A stretch of 64,000 nt of DNA, taken from positions 3,467,901 through 3,531,900 of the forward strand of contig JASSKH010000010.1 in NCBI GenBank assembly GCA_031763025.1, read 5' to 3'. The notes beneath the pieces are model-generated. The model did not search any database. It saw only the letters and a program-made list of their open reading frames with translations, and was not told the origin of the DNA. This DNA is from Macrocystis pyrifera. Taxonomy: Eukaryota; Sar; Phaeophyceae; Laminariales; Laminariaceae. The translations under genes were made by a program, and so were the position numbers. How positions within the stretch are numbered: position 1 is the first letter of the stretch; each line of letters opens with the position of its first letter. Below are positions 60,041 to 64,000 of the stretch, one piece after another.

Positions 60041-62299
60041 GTCTAACATCACTATCAATAGGCAGCAACTCGGCTGTAATTATTAATGTAAGCATGATAA
60101 TAATGTACAGGTACAGGGTTGAGGGTATCATGAAAAGAAAATCTGCATTTGTCATCCGCGTGGAGGATAATCTTTGGAGGGAAAAAGTTTTTTTTAGCTT
60201 ATTGATGTGTGCGTACCTGCTGAGTTTATATTTACAGCAAAGCAGCAGTATACATACTACGTACTTCGTACCCGGACGCGGGGTAAAACATTCAGCGGCC
60301 ATTGGCTCCGTTGGACCGGAGGTTTTGCTACGAAAGGGCGCGAGAACCGCGAGGAACAATAGAACGGTACCATCGATGGAAACCATGCCTATCGTATGGC
60401 GGTTCAGGAGAGCGAGGACAGGGGGGGGTGTTTGTAGCCGGAATAACCACGAGAACGGTGGCGACGGCAATACTAAGGGACGGTGACCTATCAACGCACG
60501 AGAGGATAGAGTGCGATGACACCGGAGGGCGGTCGCACATGAAGTAAGGGGAGTAGCGCGACGGCTGACTCTCAATCGCACGACACGTACATGTAAGCGG
60601 GGCGTACAGCAAACAATAGGGTCGCCGTGCCCAGCTGCTGGAAATAGGGACGGGGATGCGACACTTGACGAACGATAGCACAGGAGTAATAGAGAGCTGG
60701 GCTATGCATAGCGACCTGTGCGCGACAGGCGAATCGAAGTCAGGAGTGCACCAGCGCTCGCGACAAGACTAGCGGCGGTGTGGAACGGTAACGGGAACAG
60801 CGGGAGCGTAAGGTGCTAGCGTTAATACAAGGGGGAAACGTGCATGGGCCACGCACCTGGCGACAAATATGACGAGACGGGCAAGCGTCGAGGCGTAATC
60901 CCACTTTTCTATATACAGTTAGAATATACATACCGGTATATAGTGGCAAAACAGTATAAATAAGAACTACTGTACATGTCGTATACATGCGAGTTCTCGA
61001 GCGCATACGCGAACACGTTGACACACGCGCAGACAAACAGCGAGCGCACGTTGCGCCAACACGAACCAGCATCATTTGCATCCGTGACACTTATTTTGAC
61101 CAATCAAGTCTATATCACATATAGTCGACAATCGTTTCACGTCTGTACCCACGTGGTGGAAACTGTGCGGAATATAAATATATGTGTATACAAGGCGCTT
61201 CGCTCCGCGGGCGGCCTACGCCGCCCGCTACGCTCGCTCAGGAAGGAAACATCAAATTATGCGAAGCGGACAGAGGTCCATGATTGAATATTGTTATTTT
61301 TTATGGCCCCTGTAGTTAGCTGCAAACTGGCGACTTGATAATGCCAAGAGTCCCGCCGCCATGCTTCAGGAGAAAACAGCTCGGACGCCACATATGCTTC
61401 GCGTCGCGGGCGGTTTTCCGCTACGCTCGCTCACACGTCGTACACACGTACATACCCCAGGTAGGGTACTTATTTTCTTCTTTCGATGCTCTGTGTCTGT
61501 GTACTCGTCGTATGTACGAAAGATAAAGCACAGAACGGCACAGCAACACAGCAAAAACAATGAAAATGAAACCGAAAAATTCTAAAAGAAAAAAAACCCC
61601 CGTCCCCTTTCGTGTAATAATTTACTACTTGAGTGGAACACCTTACACCAGTCAAAAAAAGAAAAAAATGAAAAAAAGAAAAAATCTTACAGCACAGCTT
61701 CTCTCTCAGCCTCGTACGCCGCCCGCCCCTCTCGCGACCATCTCGCCACCGATTCAGTCCGGGTGAAGCTTCCCTCCCTTTCTTCCACAGTGAGCCCCGT
61801 CGCCCGCCTCGCGTGAAGCCCCGGTGCTCACCGTGGACCTCGACGCAAGCTCGACAATGTTGGTGTTCATTCGGGGTACCTCCCTCTTGTGACTCTCATC
61901 TCGGTCGCAAAAATAAGCACCGCTTGAATATTATCTTACAATCCCGAACGACCCTTAAATACTCGTACGTACTCTATCCAAAATCACAAATGGAGGCCAG
62001 ACAGAGCCTATTGATACATCCCTCGTGTCTCGAGGCACACGCGACGCCTAGGCACGAAAGCGGCGACCGCGCTCCTTGCAACTCCCCCTCTACTCGCCAG
62101 CATCCGCTGACACCCGCGACGGTGCCGGGTTCGCCCGCGCAACCGTGCTCGGAGTACACGCACGCACACGAAACGAAAGAAGAAAAAAGGAAAGAAGGAC
62201 TGAAAGTACGACGAGAAATGGAGAAAACAAAGACTCGCTGGAACGGTCCGGCAAGTAATAAACGGAGGCGATTCCCAAGTGGGAGCTCTGAGAGGCCAG
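60041..62299. other. Unassigned stretch
   Basis: Includes a perfect GC-rich hairpin near 61210-61235 (GCGGGCGGC with its inverse) followed by CTACGCTCGCTCA, a block that recurs at 61421-61433. Open frames at 59988-60581 (-) and 61813-62409 (+) show no domain and are probably chance. Confidence 0.35.
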
Positions 62300-62980
62300 G
62301 GATGTTCCCATCTTCCCCAAATCTGAAAGTCGACGAACAAAGGGGATGGGGGTGCGAGGACCAAGCGAAACGTAGAGAACATGCCGACTGTAGCAGACGT
62401 TATGCGTGATTCATTAGGCGAAAGCGTTTATATCTACGGTGGGTGGCGGGCTGCGGTATCTGGGGAATATAGTGTGGGAGACCACCTACGTAAAAGCTCC
62501 GCCTTTGTCGCCCCTCAAGCACGACATGAGCATATGTTAGTGCCGGAAGAACCGCATGGAGACACGCCACACCACTGCGTGCCGACTACCAGGTAAACGC
62601 GTTTCGGGTGCCTCACACCGCAATGGCATACCTCAGCGCCGTATCACCGTCGAAGGCGTATGGACAATCGTACGTGACGTTCCCATGGAACAACCAACGG
62701 TAGCAGAACCCCTAATGAACTAGGCTACAAGTTTGGGGACATTAAGGAATAAAAGGAACTTGCAAGAAAGGATACGCATCAAACGAGCGACGGCAATTGA
62801 GAAAAGAAAAGGGTCAACAACTATGGGTGTGATCTCATGCCGCTGCTGAGAGAGGCCTCTTTGATCCCCAACTATATACGAATTAACGTACGACGCGATG
62901 TTACAACAATAATCTGGAACAGAAAAGCGGGGACGCCAGCAGGGTGGATCCCTTTTCGGGAAAGCCTCTTTGTTGTATGC
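62300..62980 (-). repeat. Element E copy 2, inverted relative to copy 1
   Basis: Reverse-complement match to 18485-19165 with scattered substitutions and small indels. It abuts the foldback element at its right end. Short ORFs across it are not conserved between copies. Confidence 0.75.
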
Positions 62981-62984
62981 AGCT

Positions 62985-63840
62985 CCTAAAGCAGTTAAGG
63001 TCCCATTTGTTAGGGCACGGCAGTAGCGCTCTCGTGGCAACAGCAGCTGCCAAAGCATTTGAGGTCCCATTTGTTGGGACACGACAGAAGAAGCGCTCAC
63101 TATTCACGGGGGACCATAGTAAATAGGACCTACGGAACACACAAACACCTATATATTTCCCTGTTTTTACTAACAATGGTAAATAGGACCTACGGAACAC
63201 ACAAAAACCTATATATTTCCCTGTTTTTACTATTACGGGGGTCCATAGTTAACGGGACCAAATTTTGTTAGTAAAAATAGGAAAATATATAGGTTTTTAT
63301 GTCATAGCTCCTGTTAACTATGGACCCCCGTAATAACAGTATTTGGTCCTATTTACTATGGTCCCCCGTAAATAGTATCCTTACCGTCGCTACAACGAAG
63401 TACTGCAAAGTAATAATACTACTACACTGCGCAGAGAAGAACACGGGTCACTCACGTCGTCCTCGCCTGCGAGTCGTACGCTGGTTGGGATGTTGTTCTC
63501 CCTCTTCAGAAGGCAGGAGTTTGGCCGAGGCACCAGTTCAGATTGCCCCTCGGGAGGCGTTGACCCCCCCGAGTGCTATCTAAACTGGTGCCTCGACCCG
63601 AACTCTTGCCTTCTGAAGAGGGAGAACAACGTCCCCACCAGCGTACGCCTCGCAGGCGAGGTCGACGTGGGTGACCCGTGTTCTTTTCTTCGCAGTGTAA
63701 TATTAATAGTATTAATACTTTGAAGTACTTTGTCGTAGCGACGGTATTGTGTCTACTGTAGGGAGCACTTCTTCTGTCGTGTCCCAGCAAATGGAACCTC
63801 AAATGCTTTAGCAGCTGCTGTTGCCACGAGTGCGCTACTA
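62985..63840. mobile_element. Foldback element with about 175-bp inner arms
   Basis: Inner arms 63378-63553 and 63575-63752 are strongly complementary (ACACGGGTCACTCACGTCG, GAACAACGT/ATGTTGTTCTCC, GCACCAGTT) around a loop of about 20 bases. Outer arms 63003-63100 and 63755-63838 also pair (CTCGTGGCAACAGCAGCTG, GGGACACGACAGAAGAAG). The MITE B cluster interrupts the left arm between inner and outer parts. No coding capacity was recognised. Confidence 0.75.
63102..63371. mobile_element. MITE B cluster: nested and internally duplicated
   Basis: An outer element (from about 63106 to CCCCCGTAA near 63368) has a direct internal duplication of its left part (63119-63176 and 63179-63232). A second complete element (63234-63333) is inserted in it at TTTTTACTA, duplicating TA on each side (63232-63233, 63334-63335). 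The outer sequence resumes as ACAGTATTTGG, exactly the continuation seen in uninterrupted copies. The cluster lies in the left arm of the foldback element. Confidence 0.8.
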
Positions 63841-63865
63841 CAGTAAGAATGTACAATCAACTCTT

Positions 63866-64000
63866 GGGGGGGGGGGGAGGGGGGGGGTGCTCATTTTGTT
63901 GCTTGCCTTAGTCGTTTGACCATTGACCACGCATCCCTTTCGAGACGGAGCGCCGTTTCTACTCCTAATAGAGACACCTCCAACAATTGGGCGCTCAAAA
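63866..64000 (-). mobile_element. LINE 3'-end copy running off the window
   Basis: Matches 27785-27915 closely on the same strand (GCTTGCCTTAGTC..., TTTGACCATTGACCA..., CTCCAACAATTGGGCGCTC). The coding-strand 3' end is the interrupted C run (G-rich at 63866-63888). The rest of the element lies beyond the window. Confidence 0.65.

Noticed and set aside
59988-60581. 197-codon ORF, minus strand
   Set aside because: Overlaps foldback-like arm sequence and has no conserved block; a plus-strand frame is equally open.
61813-62409. 198-codon ORF, plus strand
   Set aside because: Its end lies in element E and the frame is not conserved in the other E copy.

Overview
The window is nuclear DNA of an intron-rich eukaryote. 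Long stretches hold no open frame longer than chance, the two recognisable host genes are split into short exons with canonical AG|GT boundaries, introns run from about 0.6 to 2.7 kb, and the rest is dense with repeats. There is no bacterial or plasmid signature. A stramenopile alga (brown-alga-like) would fit the GC-rich exons, long introns and TTAGGG-type interstitial repeats, but this is inference and no marker gene here fixes the taxon.

Layout: (1) 1-8.4 kb holds only repeats: poly-C-bounded 'RepA' elements (2.17-2.73, 4.49-5.06, 5.31-5.83 kb), palindromic MITE B and inverted-repeat element C. (2) 8,406-26,513 (+) is a 13-exon SPFH/band-7 (prohibitin/stomatin superfamily) gene encoding about 513 residues. 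Its exons are 8406-8506, 11025-11109, 12664-12837, 14276-14362, 15612-15785, 17319-17441, 19791-19931, 21281-21379, 22230-22334, 23580-23690, 24617-24703, 25683-25859 and 26436-26513. Eleven of its 12 introns are phase 0 and one is GC-AG. Its introns are loaded with MITEs, RepA copies, LINE tails and a duplicated 0.68 kb element, and two introns begin with minisatellites built from their own 5' splice site. (3) 26.5-42.2 kb holds a 5'-truncated LINE, tRNA-derived SINEs, a four-unit tandem array with a huge (TCTG)n tract, RepA, and weakly supported ORFs. (4) 42,283-47,107 (-) is a split protein-kinase gene (non-RD, DLG) with the N-lobe and C-lobe exons separated by 2.7 kb. (5) 47.5-51.4 kb holds GATC-rich repeats, two palindromic MITEs and interstitial telomere-like repeats. 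(6) About 51.5-56.16 kb (-) is a decayed Helitron with zinc-finger, HUH/Tyr Rep, SF1 helicase and OTU cysteine-protease parts. (7) 56.87-59.8 kb is a tandem array. (8) 62.3-64 kb holds the inverted second copy of the element in SPFH intron 6, a long foldback element with nested MITEs, and another LINE tail running off the edge.

The most notable signals are these. Two independent minisatellites start exactly at exon/intron junctions and repeat the AG|GTAC donor. RepA and the LINE share a related 3' tail ending in poly-C, with poly-C also abutting their 5' ends, which suggests a LINE/SINE pair using C/G tracts. The 9-mer TACCWGGTA is strongly over-represented, and in three repeat alignments it is a clean 7-bp insertion at TA, as an excision footprint would be.
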